49,729 bases of DNA from Eubacterium sp. (GCA_017514785.1 JAFWIO010000073.1:1-49729), one strand, 5' to 3'; counted from the first letter of the stretch, positions 8,393 to 16,852 are shown. A program made the numbers and translations. Notes: generated from the sequence alone by a model not told the origin.

Positions 8393-9454
8393 ATGGAATT
8401 TAATATAAAGAAAGAAGGAAATGAAAAATATTTATCAGTTGAGAATATAAAATTTGATGAGTGCGACTACCATATACAAATGATACTAAATAATAAAATA
8501 AAGGGTTTGTTGCCAATTAAAATTAGAAATATAAATAATGAAAAAGAGTTGTTATATGAAGTTAGCGCCATGTCTTCTTTGAAAAGTATTTTTGAGAGAA
8601 GACTGATGAAAAGAGATGAACTCGTTAAATTTGTTTTGGCGATAAAACAGTTAGAGGATTCTCTAAGGGAATATTTGCTGAGTGGAGACAACATAAAGTT
8701 TGATATGAATTATATTTACTACAAAGCAAAACAAGATCAGTATTATTTTTGTTATTGCCCGGTAGTGGTGGAAGAGTATTCTTTGCAGATGAAGTCTCTT
8801 TTTAATCAGGTGTTAGACCATGTTAATTATAATGATAGGGATACGGTATCTCTAGCATATGGAATGCAGGACATTGCATCAAGGGACGATTTTGCTGTGG
8901 AAGAATTGTTGGATTATGCAGTGAGCAGCAAGGAGAAAGTTGAGCCGATAGAAATAGAAGAAGAGTATGATTATGAAGAAGAGGAAGAAGAACAACAAAA
9001 AGAATCTTTCTTTGATAAAATCAAGAATCTGTTTCACAAAGAAAAGAAAGAATATGATGATGAAGATATTTATATAGAAGAAACAGGAGAAGAATTTAAT
9101 TTTGAAACAGACAATTTGTCTGAGGAAGAGGCTACAGTGCTGCTAACTACTGACGCAGCTGACTATATACTTTTAAAAAGCACAAATAGGGACCCTATGA
9201 TTGTGGTGTCTCCCGATAAATTTCCGTTTGTCATAGGGAAAAGTAAAAGAAGCAGCGATTATAGGGTTAGCAGCGATGTAGTAAGCAGAGTCCACGCAAG
9301 GATTAATTGCGAGCTAGGAGAGTTTAGCATCGAGGATTTAAACTCAACAAATGGGACTTTTGTTAATGATGAGAGGTTGAAACCTCACGAAATTCGTCGC
9401 ATTGATAAAGGAGATACAATTAGACTTGCAGATATAGAATTTAATGTTGAATAG
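8393..9454 (+). CDS. DUF6382-FHA domain protein of the Tad locus
   Basis: A 353-aa cytoplasmic protein with no signal peptide. Residues about 1-170 match the DUF6382 region that precedes FHA domains in Clostridia; a strongly acidic linker (about 185-240, with runs of Glu/Asp) follows; the C-terminal FHA domain (about 270-353) shows the phosphothreonine-binding motifs IGK, SRVHA (about 298-302) and NSTNGTFVN. FHA domains recognise phosphothreonine, so it may couple Ser/Thr kinase signalling to pilus assembly. ATG 8393 has AGAGGA 6 bases upstream; an in-frame GTG at 8378 is less likely. It is the last gene of the Tad operon. Confidence 0.8.
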   Translation: MEFNIKKEGNEKYLSVENIKFDECDYHIQMILNNKIKGLLPIKIRNINNEKELLYEVSAMSSLKSIFERRLMKRDELVKFVLAIKQLEDSLREYLLSGDNIKFDMNYIYYKAKQDQYYFCYCPVVVEEYSLQMKSLFNQVLDHVNYNDRDTVSLAYGMQDIASRDDFAVEELLDYAVSSKEKVEPIEIEEEYDYEEEEEEQQKESFFDKIKNLFHKEKKEYDDEDIYIEETGEEFNFETDNLSEEEATVLLTTDAADYILLKSTNRDPMIVVSPDKFPFVIGKSKRSSDYRVSSDVVSRVHARINCELGEFSIEDLNSTNGTFVNDERLKPHEIRRIDKGDTIRLADIEFNVE

Positions 9455-9477
9455 ATATAGAGCCGCCACTCTTAAAG

Positions 9478-9486
9478 TGATATAAT
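9478..9486 (+). promoter_or_regulatory. Extended -10 promoter before the sirtuin gene
   Basis: TGATATAAT is a perfect extended -10 (TGnTATAAT). No good -35 is visible at 17 bases upstream. It separates the sirtuin-DUF5711-CvpA group from the Tad operon. A GGAGGTG ribosome binding site follows at about 9503. Confidence 0.55.
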
Positions 9487-9514
9487 ACAAAAAGAGATTG
9501 TACGGAGGTGCTTT

Positions 9515-10243
9515 ATGAACGAGAATGTTTTAAAGTTAAAAGAATGGATTGATGGTTCGGATAATATTGTGTTCTTTGGCGGAGCCGGAGTAAGTACGGA
9601 ATCAGGCGTGCCAGACTTTAGAAGTGTGGACGGACTTTATAACCAGAAGTGGGATTATCCACCAGAGACGATACTTAGCCACACATTCTTTATGAACAAG
9701 CCAGATGAGTTTTATAGATTTTATAGAGAGAAGATGTTGATAGAAGGGGTAGAGCCTAACCCTGCACATAAGGCGCTAGCTAAGCTAGAGGAAATGGGTA
9801 AGCTAAAGGCTGTAGTTACTCAGAATATTGACGGACTTCACCAGGCAGCTGGAAGCAAGGAAGTATATGAACTTCACGGATCAGTGCATAGAAATTATTG
9901 CATGCAGTGTGGAAAGTTCTATAGCTTTGAAGATATATTGGAGATGGACCTGGTTCCTAGATGTGAGTGCGGTGGAATGATTAAACCAGACGTTGTGCTA
10001 TACGAAGAGGGACTAGACAATGTTACTATTCAAAAGTCTGTGGAGGCTATTGCTAATGCGGATATGTTGATAGTGGGAGGAACATCTCTTACAGTTTATC
10101 CAGCAGCAGGACTGGTTGACTATTACAGAGGAAACAAACTTGTTTTAATAAATAAAGACAGCACCGGCAAAGATGGTATTGCTAATCTTGTGGTGAATGA
10201 ACCTATAGGAGAAGTACTTGGCAGTATAGTTGATTTAGGGTAA
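9515..10243 (+). CDS. cobB: NAD-dependent protein deacylase (sirtuin, Sir2/CobB family)
   Basis: A 242-aa enzyme that removes acyl groups from lysines using NAD+. The Rossmann NAD-binding motif GAGVSTESGVPDFRS is at 23-37, TQNIDGLH at 102-109 with the catalytic His in ELHG (His121). A zinc ribbon is formed by Cys129, Cys132, Cys150 and Cys152 (CMQC ... CECG). It has the length of a stand-alone bacterial sirtuin. ATG 9515 follows GGAGGTG by 6 bases. It appears to head an operon with the DUF5711 and CvpA genes. The residues set by family for desuccinylase versus deacetylase preference were not resolved here. Confidence 0.93.
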   Translation: MNENVLKLKEWIDGSDNIVFFGGAGVSTESGVPDFRSVDGLYNQKWDYPPETILSHTFFMNKPDEFYRFYREKMLIEGVEPNPAHKALAKLEEMGKLKAVVTQNIDGLHQAAGSKEVYELHGSVHRNYCMQCGKFYSFEDILEMDLVPRCECGGMIKPDVVLYEEGLDNVTIQKSVEAIANADMLIVGGTSLTVYPAAGLVDYYRGNKLVLINKDSTGKDGIANLVVNEPIGEVLGSIVDLG

Positions 10244-10263
10244 ACTATTTGTCGGGAGTTAAC

Positions 10264-11460
10264 ATGGCTAAAAACATTAAAAGAAAACTGAAGAGAAAAA
10301 CTAGAGAAGCTAGAAATACCAAAGCGGCTCAGGCTACTAGAGGCTTTATGACTAAGACTAGAGTGAAGGTGGGCTTGGTTATTCTTTGCGTGCTTTTAGT
10401 TGTGCTTGCTATATATTTGTTTAACCGCTTCAAAACATACGACGGCTACAAAGTAGTAGACAAAATCGAGATGAAGAGCGGTGAGAGTAGCAAATTCCTT
10501 CCATTTAAAGGAGAGATAGTTAAATATAGTAGAAACGGAATATCATACTTAGATGGAGAAACTACTTTGTGGGATGAATCATATGAAATGAAGAATCCTT
10601 TGGTAGATACTTGCGGAGATTATTTGTGCGTGGCTGATAAGAACTCCAATGATATTGAGATCTTTACTAAAGATGGAAAGAAGGGAAATGTTACTACTAC
10701 ATACCCTATTGCAAAAGCAGAGATAGCAGAGCAAGGTGTAGTGGCTGCGCTACTTAAAGATAAAGATGTAAATTATATAGAAGTGTTTGATAAGGAAGGA
10801 AATCTTCTGGTTTCTCACAAATCACTTCTTATTGAAAATGGATTCCCACTTAATTTTTCTTTGTCGGATGATGGAGAGAAGATGATTGTGTCGTATGTGG
10901 AAGTGGCCGCGGGCACTATAAAGAGTAAGGTGGTATTTTACAACTTTGGAAATCCTGGAAAGAATAAGAAAGATAAAGTAGTTGCTACATTTAGACAGTA
11001 TAAGGACGAGCTAGTTCCTTTCGTTAATTTTATGGATTCTTCGCAGGCGGTGGCAGTGAGCGAAAACAGAATCACTGTCTATGATGTGGGAGACGAGCCA
11101 AAGGTGGATGAAGAGGAGAAGTTTACCGGCGAGGCTCAAAAAGTTTTCTACGACAAAGACTATATTGGACTTGTGTTTAAAAATAACAAAGATAAAAAAC
11201 CATATAGAGTGGTTGTTTATAACAGTGGTCTAAGCGAGAAGATGAATGAAGAAGTGGGATTGGCATTCGATACTATTAAATTTGCAGACAAAAATGTTTT
11301 AATGTATAATGACAAAAATGTTTTGATGATGTCAAAGCATGGTGTAGAAAAATTCAAGGCTACATTTAAAAAAGCGATTACAGATATTATTCCACTAGAC
11401 AGCGATACAGACTTTTTAGTGACTTATAATGACAAAGTGGAAGAGATAGAATTAGATTAG
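10264..11460 (+). CDS. DUF5711 family membrane-anchored protein
   Basis: A 398-aa protein with a strongly basic N-terminus (KRKLKRKTREARNTK), one membrane helix (about 35-54), and a large extracytoplasmic domain with repeated beta-strand pattern and short charged turns, suggesting a beta-propeller. It resembles DUF5711 proteins, which in Lachnospiraceae sit next to CvpA-family genes as here. ATG 10264 has GGGAG 5 bases upstream; an in-frame TTG at 10249 is less likely. Function is unknown. It lies 20 bases after the sirtuin stop and 25 bases before the CvpA gene. Confidence 0.7.
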   Translation: MAKNIKRKLKRKTREARNTKAAQATRGFMTKTRVKVGLVILCVLLVVLAIYLFNRFKTYDGYKVVDKIEMKSGESSKFLPFKGEIVKYSRNGISYLDGETTLWDESYEMKNPLVDTCGDYLCVADKNSNDIEIFTKDGKKGNVTTTYPIAKAEIAEQGVVAALLKDKDVNYIEVFDKEGNLLVSHKSLLIENGFPLNFSLSDDGEKMIVSYVEVAAGTIKSKVVFYNFGNPGKNKKDKVVATFRQYKDELVPFVNFMDSSQAVAVSENRITVYDVGDEPKVDEEEKFTGEAQKVFYDKDYIGLVFKNNKDKKPYRVVVYNSGLSEKMNEEVGLAFDTIKFADKNVLMYNDKNVLMMSKHGVEKFKATFKKAITDIIPLDSDTDFLVTYNDKVEEIELD

Positions 11461-11485
11461 TATTATATAGAAGAAAGACGAAACA

Positions 11486-12211
11486 ATGACAAATACAATG
11501 TTGGGCAATATTATATTGATAATTGTGGGAGCATTTATGCTCTTCATGGTTATACTAGGAATGAAAAAGGGTCTAGTTAGGATGTTACTATCATTTGGAT
11601 CCATTTTTGTGGTGCTTATTTTAGTGAATTTCCTAAATCCAATAGCTAAGCAGACTTTGTCGGCATCGCCAGTGTACGACGGAGTGTATGCGAGAGTAGA
11701 TGAGTATGTGGCAAAGAATATTAAGGATGCCACAAAGAGCGCTACAGATACTGGAGTGGAATCACAAGAAAAAATAATAGATGACCTACCACTTCCTGAT
11801 TCAGTGAGAGAATCTTTAAATGAGAATAATACAAAGAACAGTTATGCTGAAATGAAGGTGGATAGTTTTGCTGACTATTTAACAAAAGCTTTGACAGATA
11901 TGATAATAGGAGCACTTTCATTTATCTTATTGTTTATAATTATCTTTATTTTGCTAAAAGTGTTAATAAGAGTTATGGATTTGATTACCAAACTACCAGT
12001 TATTCATGCATTTAACGCAGCAGGCGGCGGATTAGTGGGCTTGATTGAGTCAGTATTCATCATATGGATTGTTTGCATAGTGGTTACATTGTTTAGTACA
12101 ACAGATTGGGGCAAAATGATTTGCGATGGAATTGCTAGCAATGAGATTTTGAGTTGGATTTATGATAACAACCTAATTCAGAAGATTATCACGGGCATTT
12201 TTACTGCATAA
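11486..12211 (+). CDS. CvpA family membrane protein
   Basis: A 241-aa protein with four hydrophobic segments (about 8-25, 30-48, 132-155 and 172-200). The sequences MLFMVILGMKKGLVRMLLSF and AFNAAGGGLVGLIESVFI are typical of the CvpA/colicin V production family in Firmicutes, where members are associated with envelope homeostasis. The extracytoplasmic loop (about 50-130) is polar. It is the last gene of the sirtuin group; no hairpin terminator is obvious between its stop and the tRNA promoter. There is no colicin gene here, so the historical name should not be read as function. Confidence 0.78.
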   Translation: MTNTMLGNIILIIVGAFMLFMVILGMKKGLVRMLLSFGSIFVVLILVNFLNPIAKQTLSASPVYDGVYARVDEYVAKNIKDATKSATDTGVESQEKIIDDLPLPDSVRESLNENNTKNSYAEMKVDSFADYLTKALTDMIIGALSFILLFIIIFILLKVLIRVMDLITKLPVIHAFNAAGGGLVGLIESVFIIWIVCIVVTLFSTTDWGKMICDGIASNEILSWIYDNNLIQKIITGIFTA

Positions 12212-12240
12212 TGCCCATAAAATAGGCTCAAAAGGAAAAC

Positions 12241-12269
12241 TTGACGATAATAATATCAATTGTTATAAT
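12241..12269 (+). promoter_or_regulatory. Promoter of tRNA-Cys
   Basis: TTGACG (12241-12246) and TATAAT (12264-12269) with 17-base spacing, a near-consensus strong promoter 18 bases upstream of the tRNA 5' end, fitting a stable RNA gene. Confidence 0.8.
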
Positions 12270-12287
12270 ACTTGAGTTGTTAAATAA

Positions 12288-12358
12288 GGCGCGTTAGCCA
12301 AGTGGTAAGGCAGAGGTCTGCAACACCTTTATCACCAGTTCAAATCTGGTACGCGCCT
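12288..12358 (+). tRNA. tRNA-Cys (anticodon GCA)
   Basis: A full 71-nt cloverleaf: acceptor stem GGCGCGT/ACGCGCC (12288-12294 with 12351-12357), D stem GCC/GGC, anticodon stem GAGGT/ACCTT with loop CTGCAAC giving anticodon GCA (12320-12322), T stem ACCAG/CTGGT around TTCAAAT. The discriminator base is T (12358), as required for tRNA-Cys. CCA is not encoded. Confidence 0.97.
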
Positions 12359-12362
12359 CTAC

Positions 12363-12393
12363 AAAGCGGAGACTGTGTGTTTCCGCTTTTTTT
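12363..12393 (+). terminator. Terminator of tRNA-Cys
   Basis: AAAGCGGA (12363-12370) pairs with TCCGCTTT (12382-12389) and runs into a T tract; it lies 5 bases after the tRNA. Confidence 0.85.
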
Positions 12394-12415
12394 ATCACAA
12401 TTAATTTCAGAAATA

Positions 12416-12424
12416 TGTTATATT
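12416..12424 (+). promoter_or_regulatory. Extended -10 promoter for the Thr/Pro-rich secreted protein
   Basis: TGTTATATT fits an extended -10. Transcription would begin near 12431, leaving too little leader for the ATG at 12438 and favouring the downstream start at 12459, which has its own GAAAGGG site. Confidence 0.4.
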
Positions 12425-12458
12425 ATTAGGTGAGAAAATGTCAGAAAGGGTAAAAGAG

Positions 12459-13691
12459 ATGAAAAAACAATTAATAACAATAATAACTATTGTAGGCCTT
12501 ATGGCAACTCTTTTAGTTCCAAGTTATGGAGACACATGGGATCCAGGCGGAGGAAACATTCCTGGAAAAGCCTCTCTATTTTTGGCGCAGGAGGATGGAA
12601 ATCTGATTTCTGGAAGTCAGATTAATTACAGTGGTGAATTAACAGGTAATTATCTCTATATTCAGACAAGAGTTTACATCACTGGTGAGAATGGTCAACT
12701 ACATGATGGAAAACATATGATAGAGGTGGTTGGATATAACGGAAGTACATTAGAGAGTGTTGAGTCGCTTGAATTGAAAAGCGGAGATAACTGGGTAGAC
12801 GTTACAGATAGTTTATTAAACAATGAAAGTACATTTACTCAGAAGGATCATATGGTAAATACATATAGATTAAAGATTACTGGAAATACTCAGATGTCAT
12901 TGCAATATAAAGTATTGACTGAAGATACACCAGCACAGCTATATTTAAGTGATATGAAATATGCTCAAGTATTTGATGGAAGTTTTTACTTTACTAAATA
13001 TGAAGAGAATGTTTCTACAGCAGTTCCAACAGAGGAGCCTAGCTCAGAGGTTGAGAGTAGCACAGAAGTTGAGAGCAGTACGGAAGTAGAGAGTTCATCA
13101 GAAGAAGTAAGTACTTCAGTTGAACCTTCTTCAGAGACACCTTCTACAGAGGCACCATCTACAGAGACACCTTCTACAGTAGCTCCAACTACTACAGTAG
13201 CACCTACTACTACAGTAGCACCTACTACTACAGTGGAACCTACTACAAAGGTTACACCAACTACAGTAGAGCCTACTACAAAAGCGACACCTACCACAGC
13301 AGCTCCAACAGTAGAGCCTACATCACAGGTGGATCCAACTGGCGAAGTTACTACTACAGCAGGTGGACAGACAGTAAAGGCACCAGGCAAAGCTACAATC
13401 AAAAAGATTTGGAAGAAGAAACGTTCAGCTAAGAAGTTGAAAGTTAAATTGAAAGCCGTTAAGGGTGCTAAGGGATATCAAATCTCAGTTTATAAGAATA
13501 AGAAGAAAGCTAAGAAACATATCAAGGCTTTAGTAACAAAATATACAAAGAAACTTAAATATACTATTAAATCAAAGAAACTTAAAAATAAGAAAAAACT
13601 CTTTGTCAGTGCAAGAGCTTATAACCTTGCACCTAATGGTCAAAAAGTATTTGGGCCATGGTCAAAGGTAAAGAAAGTGAAAGTTAAATAA
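12459..13691 (+). CDS. Secreted protein with Thr/Pro-rich stalk and lysine-rich FN3-like C-terminal domain
   Basis: A 410-aa product with a clear signal peptide (MKKQLITIITIVGLMATLLVP, cleavage near SYG/DTW). Residues about 25-185 form an unrecognised globular region with beta-strand pattern. Next comes a low-complexity stalk (about 190-300) built of repeats such as SSTEVE and TTTVAP, then a strongly basic C-terminal domain with the pattern YQISVYKNKKKAKK ... SARAYN ... GPWSKVKKVKVK, a fibronectin III-like unit common at the ends of Lachnospiraceae surface proteins. No sortase motif is visible; the lysine-rich end could bind anionic wall polymers. An in-frame ATG lies at 12438, but 12459 gives a better signal peptide and spacing to GAAAGGG. 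Substrate is unknown. Confidence 0.72.
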   Translation: MKKQLITIITIVGLMATLLVPSYGDTWDPGGGNIPGKASLFLAQEDGNLISGSQINYSGELTGNYLYIQTRVYITGENGQLHDGKHMIEVVGYNGSTLESVESLELKSGDNWVDVTDSLLNNESTFTQKDHMVNTYRLKITGNTQMSLQYKVLTEDTPAQLYLSDMKYAQVFDGSFYFTKYEENVSTAVPTEEPSSEVESSTEVESSTEVESSSEEVSTSVEPSSETPSTEAPSTETPSTVAPTTTVAPTTTVAPTTTVEPTTKVTPTTVEPTTKATPTTAAPTVEPTSQVDPTGEVTTTAGGQTVKAPGKATIKKIWKKKRSAKKLKVKLKAVKGAKGYQISVYKNKKKAKKHIKALVTKYTKKLKYTIKSKKLKNKKKLFVSARAYNLAPNGQKVFGPWSKVKKVKVK

Positions 13692-13741
13692 CACAAAACG
13701 GATTTTAGTTTTTAAAATCAAGGTTAGTGGGTGATTTACAA

Positions 13742-15589
13742 ATGAGTATTTTAAACCGTAATGGTGAACAAGAAGATAGCATACTGAGCTATAAGCTAAC
13801 TAAAGGCTTTTTCAATAGAAAAAGCCTTAAAAAGCTTATAGCTGGTTTTTTATGTGTAGCAGTCTTGGCAAGCATGAATGTGGCAGCTCCAACTAATACG
13901 GAAGCCGCATTAAAGTTAAATGTCAAAACTGCTTATGTTTTTAAAGAGCACACATTCAAAATTAAATTAGGAAGTGTAAATGGAACAAAGGTAACTTGGG
14001 GTGTTTCAAATCCATTTACAGGTTCAGTATCAAAAGATGGAACATTTACTCCAAAGGGTTACGGAATGACTTTCGTAACAGCTAAGTATAAGAGTAAAAC
14101 TTATAAATGTAAGGTGATAGTTCCAGATACAAACCGATCAATGTCACTAAACAAAAAGAAAGTAACTTTATTTGAGACAAAATCTTATAAGTTAAAAGTT
14201 TACGCAACTGAAAAGATTAAATTCCATTCACGCAATACTCACATAGCGACAGTTACTTCTAAAGGTAAGATTAAAGCTAAGAATCCTGGAAAGACTACTA
14301 TTGTTGCGAAGAAGGGTGGAGCTTCTGCTACATGTACAGTAAAAGTTAAATCATTAGGTGAGAAGAAAATCAAAACTCCAGCATGGCTTAACGACAGAGC
14401 CAAAGTGGCGGTTAGAAAATATAATTCACAGTGGCATCCAACATTTGGAAGGATTATTAAGAGAAAAGGTCAGACTATTAATCTTGGTTTGGCGAATGTT
14501 AGAGCAAACACAGTTAAGAAAGTTGTTTGGAGTTCAAGCAACACAGCAGTTGCCACCGTCAAAGAAAAAGGAAAAACCACAGCTACTGCAGATCTTTTGA
14601 CAATTGGAAGAACCAAGGTGAGTGCGGTTGTATTTTATAATTCTGGAAAGAACGAAGTTCTTACAAACACAATCGATGTAAACAATCCACAGGTGAACAC
14701 AAAAGTAATTAACTGCTTTACAAAAACTGGTGGTAGCAATAGATATCAGTACGTATATTTCACAGGCCTAAGCGAATACAACAAAGTTAAATATAAAATT
14801 TCAAATAAGAAATGTGTCAAGGCGACAGTATATAACAATAAAGTAAGATTGCTTGGAAAGAAGAAGGGACACGGTACTATTACCGCAACAGTCCAGGGCA
14901 AAACTTACAAGATCAATTACTATGTTGTCACTCCAAAGTTTGGTTCGATTATTGGCGTCCTAGCCAAAGGAAACACAACCAAAATCAAGATTGGCGGCAT
15001 TGGAAAAATCCAGCCAGTATTCACAAGTAGAGATACAACTAAGTGTACAGTTGCCCTAGATGGAACTATTACAGGTAGAGGTTCTGGTGTCACATACGTA
15101 GATGTTAAGATAGGCACTATGACTTACTCGTACAGAGTAGAGGTGGCAGCAACTGGTATAAAAACAATTATCAAGAGAGCAAAATATATAGTTAACAATT
15201 GGTCATATAGCCAAGGAAATAGAATGGCTGACGGATATTACGATTGTTCGGCTCTAGTATGGAAGGGATATAAAGCATACAAGAATTACCATGCTAAATT
15301 GGGATCGACAAAGTACGCACTTCCAGCGGCATATTTGTTTGACTACTTAAGAGCAAAAGGTCAAATCGCATACTTTGGTTATACCAAGATGGATGACTTA
15401 AGACCTGGTGATTTGTTCTTCTACGGAGACTACAACAGTGCAGTTAGATATTCACAACCAGGCAGAACACTTAACATATATCACGTGGCAATGTATGCTG
15501 GAAACGGATATGTGGTAGAAAAAGGAACACCACGATTTACTTATAACAGTTTAGATCATATAGTTGGTGTGGGTCGAGTAGTATACTAA
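13742..15589 (+). CDS. Secreted Big_2 (Ig-like) protein with C-terminal NlpC/P60 peptidase domain
   Basis: A 615-aa protein. An unusually long n-region (about 1-30) precedes a signal helix (KLIAGFLCVAVLASMNVAAP) and a cleavage site near TEA/ALK. Several Ig-like Big_2 repeats follow, with recurring units such as TWGVSNPFTGSVSKDGTFTP and KFHSRNTHIATVTSKGKIKA (about 60-455). The C-terminal domain (about 470-615) is NlpC/P60-like: catalytic Cys502 in DCSALVW and His581 in YHVAMYAGNGY. It is predicted to cleave peptidoglycan stem peptides. ATG 13742 has GGGTGAT about 7 bases upstream. A 57-bp nested palindrome lies within codons 16-34. It follows the preceding secreted-protein gene by 50 bases and may share its transcript. 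Confidence 0.85.
   Translation: MSILNRNGEQEDSILSYKLTKGFFNRKSLKKLIAGFLCVAVLASMNVAAPTNTEAALKLNVKTAYVFKEHTFKIKLGSVNGTKVTWGVSNPFTGSVSKDGTFTPKGYGMTFVTAKYKSKTYKCKVIVPDTNRSMSLNKKKVTLFETKSYKLKVYATEKIKFHSRNTHIATVTSKGKIKAKNPGKTTIVAKKGGASATCTVKVKSLGEKKIKTPAWLNDRAKVAVRKYNSQWHPTFGRIIKRKGQTINLGLANVRANTVKKVVWSSSNTAVATVKEKGKTTATADLLTIGRTKVSAVVFYNSGKNEVLTNTIDVNNPQVNTKVINCFTKTGGSNRYQYVYFTGLSEYNKVKYKISNKKCVKATVYNNKVRLLGKKKGHGTITATVQGKTYKINYYVVTPKFGSIIGVLAKGNTTKIKIGGIGKIQPVFTSRDTTKCTVALDGTITGRGSGVTYVDVKIGTMTYSYRVEVAATGIKTIIKRAKYIVNNWSYSQGNRMADGYYDCSALVWKGYKAYKNYHAKLGSTKYALPAAYLFDYLRAKGQIAYFGYTKMDDLRPGDLFFYGDYNSAVRYSQPGRTLNIYHVAMYAGNGYVVEKGTPRFTYNSLDHIVGVGRVVY
13787..13850 (+). repeat. Nested palindrome inside the 5' coding region, followed by a T run
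   Basis: Outer arms AGCTATAAGCT (13787-13797) and AGCTTATAGCT (13833-13843) are perfect complements. Inner arms AAGGCTTTTTC (13803-13813) and GAAAAAGCCTT (13818-13828) are also perfect, with loop AATA. The outer arm is followed by GGTTTTTT, as in an intrinsic terminator. It lies 45 bases downstream of the chosen start codon. Confidence 0.75.
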
Positions 15590-15602
15590 AAAAGAAATTA
15601 TT

Positions 15603-15636
15603 AAAAGACTAGTGATGAAAAACACTAGTCTTTTTT
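15603..15636 (+). terminator. Terminator after the NlpC/P60 gene
   Basis: AAAAGACTAGTG (15603-15614) pairs perfectly with CACTAGTCTTTT (15623-15634), with T tract; 14 bases after the stop codon. Confidence 0.9.
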
Positions 15637-15671
15637 GTTGAAAAAGCCCATAAATATAGCAGTTTTAAGTC

Positions 15672-15700
15672 TTTACACTAATGTTTAATTGTGATAAAAT
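15672..15700 (+). promoter_or_regulatory. Promoter of rpsF-ssb-rpsR
   Basis: TTTACA (15672-15677) and TAAAAT (15695-15700) with 17-base spacing. Predicted start near 15707, giving a leader of about 85 nt. Confidence 0.6.
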
Positions 15701-15723
15701 AAGGGCTCGTAATGTATTAACAT

Positions 15724-15776
15724 ACCACGATTTTACGTGGTTCCTTGCTCTTTGGGTAACTAGAGGGCCAAGACCA
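15724..15776 (+). promoter_or_regulatory. Structured leader of rpsF (possible S6:S18 autoregulatory site)
   Basis: ACCACG (15724-15729) pairs with CGTGGT (15736-15741); a second imperfect helix joins CTTGCTCT (15744-15751) with AGAGGGCCAAG (15762-15772). Many bacteria regulate rpsF operons by binding of the S6:S18 complex to a leader hairpin; this leader is placed correctly, but I could not confirm the conserved CCG-type binding site. Treat the regulatory role as inference. Confidence 0.35.
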
Positions 15777-15792
15777 AAAGGAGGTAAAAAGC

Positions 15793-16083
15793 ATGAATAA
15801 TTATGAATTAACAGTTGTTGTTAGTGCAAAGCTTGACGATGAAGCAAGAGCAGCAAAGGTTGACAAGGTGAAAGAGTACATCGAGAGATTCGGCGGAAAG
15901 ATCACTAATGTGGACGAAGCTGGTCTTAAAGAGTTAGCTTATGAAATCGAAAAGATGAAAGAAGCTTACTACTATTTCATCACAATCGAAACTGATAACA
16001 CAGACATGACTCGTGAGTTAGAAAGCCGACTTCGTATTATGGACGATGTTATGAGATTTATGTGCGTGAGTGTAGAAGCGTAA
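15793..16083 (+). CDS. rpsF: 30S ribosomal protein S6
   Basis: A 96-aa protein of the normal S6 length. MNNYELTVVV at the start and ITIETDNTDMTRELESRLRI in the second half match the family. It binds S18 and the central domain of 16S rRNA in the small subunit. A near-perfect AAAGGAGG site precedes ATG 15793. It heads the conserved rpsF-ssb-rpsR operon, with ssb 24 bases downstream. Confidence 0.98.
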   Translation: MNNYELTVVVSAKLDDEARAAKVDKVKEYIERFGGKITNVDEAGLKELAYEIEKMKEAYYYFITIETDNTDMTRELESRLRIMDDVMRFMCVSVEA

Positions 16084-16107
16084 AAATTAACAAGAGAGGT
16101 AAATAAT

Positions 16108-16566
16108 ATGAATAAAGTTGTTTTAATGGGTCGTTTGACTGCAGATCCTGATGTTAGATATTCTAACAACGGAGATAATCAGTTATGTATAGCAAGATAC
16201 ACATTGGCTGTTGATAGAAGATTCAAAAGAGATGGAGAACCTACAGCAGATTTTATTAGATGCGTGGCATTTGGTCGTGCAGGTGAGTTTGCAGAGAAGT
16301 ATTTCCACAAAGGAATCAAGATTGCAGTAGATGGACGTATCCAGACAGGTAGTTATCAGAACAAAGATGGACAGACAGTTTACACTACAGACGTAATTGT
16401 TGAAAATCAGGAGTTTGCTGAGAGCAAAGCTGCTTCAGAGCAGAACGCATCAGCTCCAGTGCCTCAGGCTGAGCCAAAGGCAGAAGAACCTACAGCAGAT
16501 GCTGGTGATGGTTTTATGAATATTCCTGACAGTGTAGATGATTCAGGTCTTCCATTTAACTTTTAA
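16108..16566 (+). CDS. ssb: Single-stranded DNA-binding protein
   Basis: A 152-aa SSB. The OB-fold occupies residues 1 to about 105 (NKVVLMGRLTADPDVRYS, FIRCVAFGRAGEFAEKYFHK, VDGRIQTGSYQNKDG). A disordered Ala/Pro/Glu-rich linker follows, then the conserved acidic tip ending DDSGLPFNF, which recruits replication and repair partners. Its location between rpsF and rpsR identifies it as the main replicative SSB. The AGAGAGGT ribosome binding site is good. Confidence 0.97.
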   Translation: MNKVVLMGRLTADPDVRYSNNGDNQLCIARYTLAVDRRFKRDGEPTADFIRCVAFGRAGEFAEKYFHKGIKIAVDGRIQTGSYQNKDGQTVYTTDVIVENQEFAESKAASEQNASAPVPQAEPKAEEPTADAGDGFMNIPDSVDDSGLPFNF

Positions 16567-16591
16567 TTAGATTATAGGAGGTCAAGTTATT

Positions 16592-16852
16592 ATGGCATTT
16601 AACAAAGATAGATCGGACTCTCCAATGAGAAGAAGAGGCGGTCGTAGAAGAAAAAAAGTATGTGCATTTTGCGCAAGCGAAGCAAAAGCAATTGACTATA
16701 AAGATGTAGAAACTTTGAAGAATTATATTTCTGAGAGAGGTAAAATTCTTCCAAGAAGAGTTACAGGAAACTGTGCTAGACATCAGAGAGCAATTACTAC
16801 TGCAGTAAAACGCGCAAGAAACATTGCACTTTTGCCATACACAGTTGAATAA
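16592..16852 (+). CDS. rpsR: 30S ribosomal protein S18
   Basis: An 86-aa protein with the S18 hallmarks [32 protein letters not shown] and [19 protein letters not shown]. It forms a heterodimer with S6 on the platform of the small subunit. It retains a Cys-containing N-terminal region (CAFC and a later Cys in TGNC), as in zinc-binding S18 forms. RBS TAGGAGGTC precedes ATG 16592. Its 3' end has degenerate inverted copies downstream of the terminator (16947-17066). Confidence 0.98.
   Translation: MAFNKDRSDSPMRRRGGRRRKKVCAFCASEAKAIDYKDVETLKNYISERGKILPRRVTGNCARHQRAITTAVKRARNIALLPYTVE

Noticed and set aside
12241..12393. tRNA-Cys as an integration site
   Set aside because: No integrase, duplicated tRNA 3' end or mobile gene follows it.
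12986..13402. Minus-strand open frame opposite the Thr/Pro-rich stalk
   Set aside because: It is a mirror of the low-complexity repeats (Val/Gly/Ser runs), has no ribosome binding site and lies wholly inside a convincing gene.
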